Assembly (NCBI GenBank): GCA_003531345.1
Contig: DQGZ01000090.1
Span: 1-7,224, forward strand
Direction of reading: 5' to 3'
From: Alphaproteobacteria bacterium
GTDB taxonomy: Bacteria; Pseudomonadota; Alphaproteobacteria; Rickettsiales; UBA8987
Length of the DNA: 7,224 bases
The translations under genes were made by a program, and so were the position numbers. The notes under the pieces are model-generated. The model was not told the DNA's origin, searched no databases, and worked only from the letters and a program-made list of their open reading frames with translations. Below, piece by piece: positions 6,907 to 7,224 of the stretch (position 1 is the first letter of the stretch; every line of letters begins with the position of its first letter).

Positions 6907-6986
6907 AACAAAGGAAGATAGTGTTGTTTAAGAATAGATGCAGGGTTTTGCAAGGTTTAGGAGTTGTTGGAAGGGTGTGTTAACGC
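6897..6986. repeat. 9-bp inverted repeat GCGTTAACA / TGTTAACGC
   Basis: GCGTTAACA (6897-6905) and its exact reverse complement TGTTAACGC (6978-6986) are separated by 72 bases. Each arm contains the palindrome GTTAAC. The left arm overlaps CtrA-type box 1; the right arm is at best a CtrA half-site. The spacing would suit a looping or multi-site operator, but chance is possible. Confidence 0.5.
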
Positions 6987-7056
6987 GGAATTGTACGAAG
7001 AGTTTTACCCATTCTATTATACAAAGCCAAAGGTTAGAGTGTTATATGCCAGAAAT

Positions 7057-7072
7057 TTAACCGTTTATTAAC
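7057..7072 (+). promoter_or_regulatory. CtrA-type binding box 2 (TTAA-N7-TTAAC)
   Basis: TTAA at 7057-7060, seven bases, then TTAAC at 7068-7072 is a second exact match to the CtrA full-site consensus, in the same orientation as box 1. It lies 51 bases upstream of the ATG at 7124. Eleven bases downstream is TATAAA (7083-7088), a 5/6 match to a -10 element. The box would then sit over the -35 position, as in known CtrA-dependent promoters. Confidence 0.6.
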
Positions 7073-7082
7073 CAATATTTGT

Positions 7083-7088
7083 TATAAA
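7083..7088 (+). promoter_or_regulatory. Candidate -10 element of the right-edge gene
   Basis: TATAAA gives a predicted transcription start near 7095 and about 29 bases of leader before the ATG at 7124. No good -35 hexamer is present at the right distance; the CtrA-type box 7057-7072 occupies that position. Confidence 0.35.
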
Positions 7089-7123
7089 ACAAAACACAGG
7101 GTAAAAAAACTAACGTGGTTAGA

Positions 7124-7224
7124 ATGGAAGGAGATATAAAGAAACTTATAGAAAAATTCTCTCATTTAGCTGGGTTAAAATCAGACTCAGAACCTTCTGG
7201 CTATGAACATATAAATATCCCAAT
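7124..7224 (+). CDS. Start of an unidentified gene, cut by the window end
   Basis: An open frame of 33 complete codons runs off the right edge, starting MEGDIKKLIEKFSHLAG. The first 19 residues look like an amphipathic helix and the rest is polar (SDSEPSGYEHINIP). This is too short to assign a family. ATG 7124 is preferred; a GTG at 7115 in the same frame would add three residues, and a TAA at 7085 rules out anything longer. No clear Shine-Dalgarno sequence precedes either start. A perfect CtrA-type box and a TATAAA element lie upstream at promoter distance, which supports a real gene and suggests cell-cycle control. It is divergent from the orphan pair. Confidence 0.55.
   Translation, partial: MEGDIKKLIEKFSHLAGLKSDSEPSGYEHINIP

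Noticed and set aside
6846..7123. Replication origin suggested by CtrA-type boxes in AT-rich DNA
   Set aside because: No DnaA box (TTATCCACA-like) cluster and no origin-linked genes are visible; a promoter role explains the boxes more simply.

Overview
The window looks like chromosomal DNA of an AT-rich alphaproteobacterium. The evidence is an FtsH of alphaproteobacterial type (644 residues, MNNFGKN start, Pro/Ala-rich tail), an entericidin-type lipoprotein, and two perfect TTAA-N7-TTAAC boxes matching the full site of the alphaproteobacterial cell-cycle regulator CtrA. No rRNA, tRNA, CRISPR array or insertion sequence is visible. A host-associated lifestyle is possible but is not shown by this sequence.

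Left part (1-3012): a short-form transaldolase gene on the minus strand is divergent from a 42-codon entericidin-like lipoprotein gene. Then comes ftsH, whose leader carries five tandem 7-bp units (AGTTCTT-like) and a perfect 13-bp inverted repeat ending 5 bases before the ATG. These are housekeeping or envelope-stress type genes, with GC near 45-50% in the lines I counted by hand.

Middle part (3013-4582): a solitary prepilin-like protein on the minus strand has a complete GFTLIE processing motif, six cysteines and an EF-hand-like loop. It is divergent from a short asparaginase-family protein on the plus strand. The asparaginase frame ends at a TAG but stays open for 19 more codons, so it is either a naturally short member of the family or slightly truncated.

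Right part (4583-7224): two minus-strand genes that I do not recognise (318 then 409 codons, in transcription order) are probably co-transcribed. They are more AT-rich than ftsH and have no signal peptide or membrane segment. The 278-base region upstream of them has a CtrA-type box near each end. One lies about 45 bases before the orphan pair, the other about 50 bases before a plus-strand gene that runs off the window edge. This divergent, possibly CtrA-controlled control region together with the orphan pair is the least explained part of the window.

There is no gene-free stretch over 300 bases; the longest is 6846-7123.
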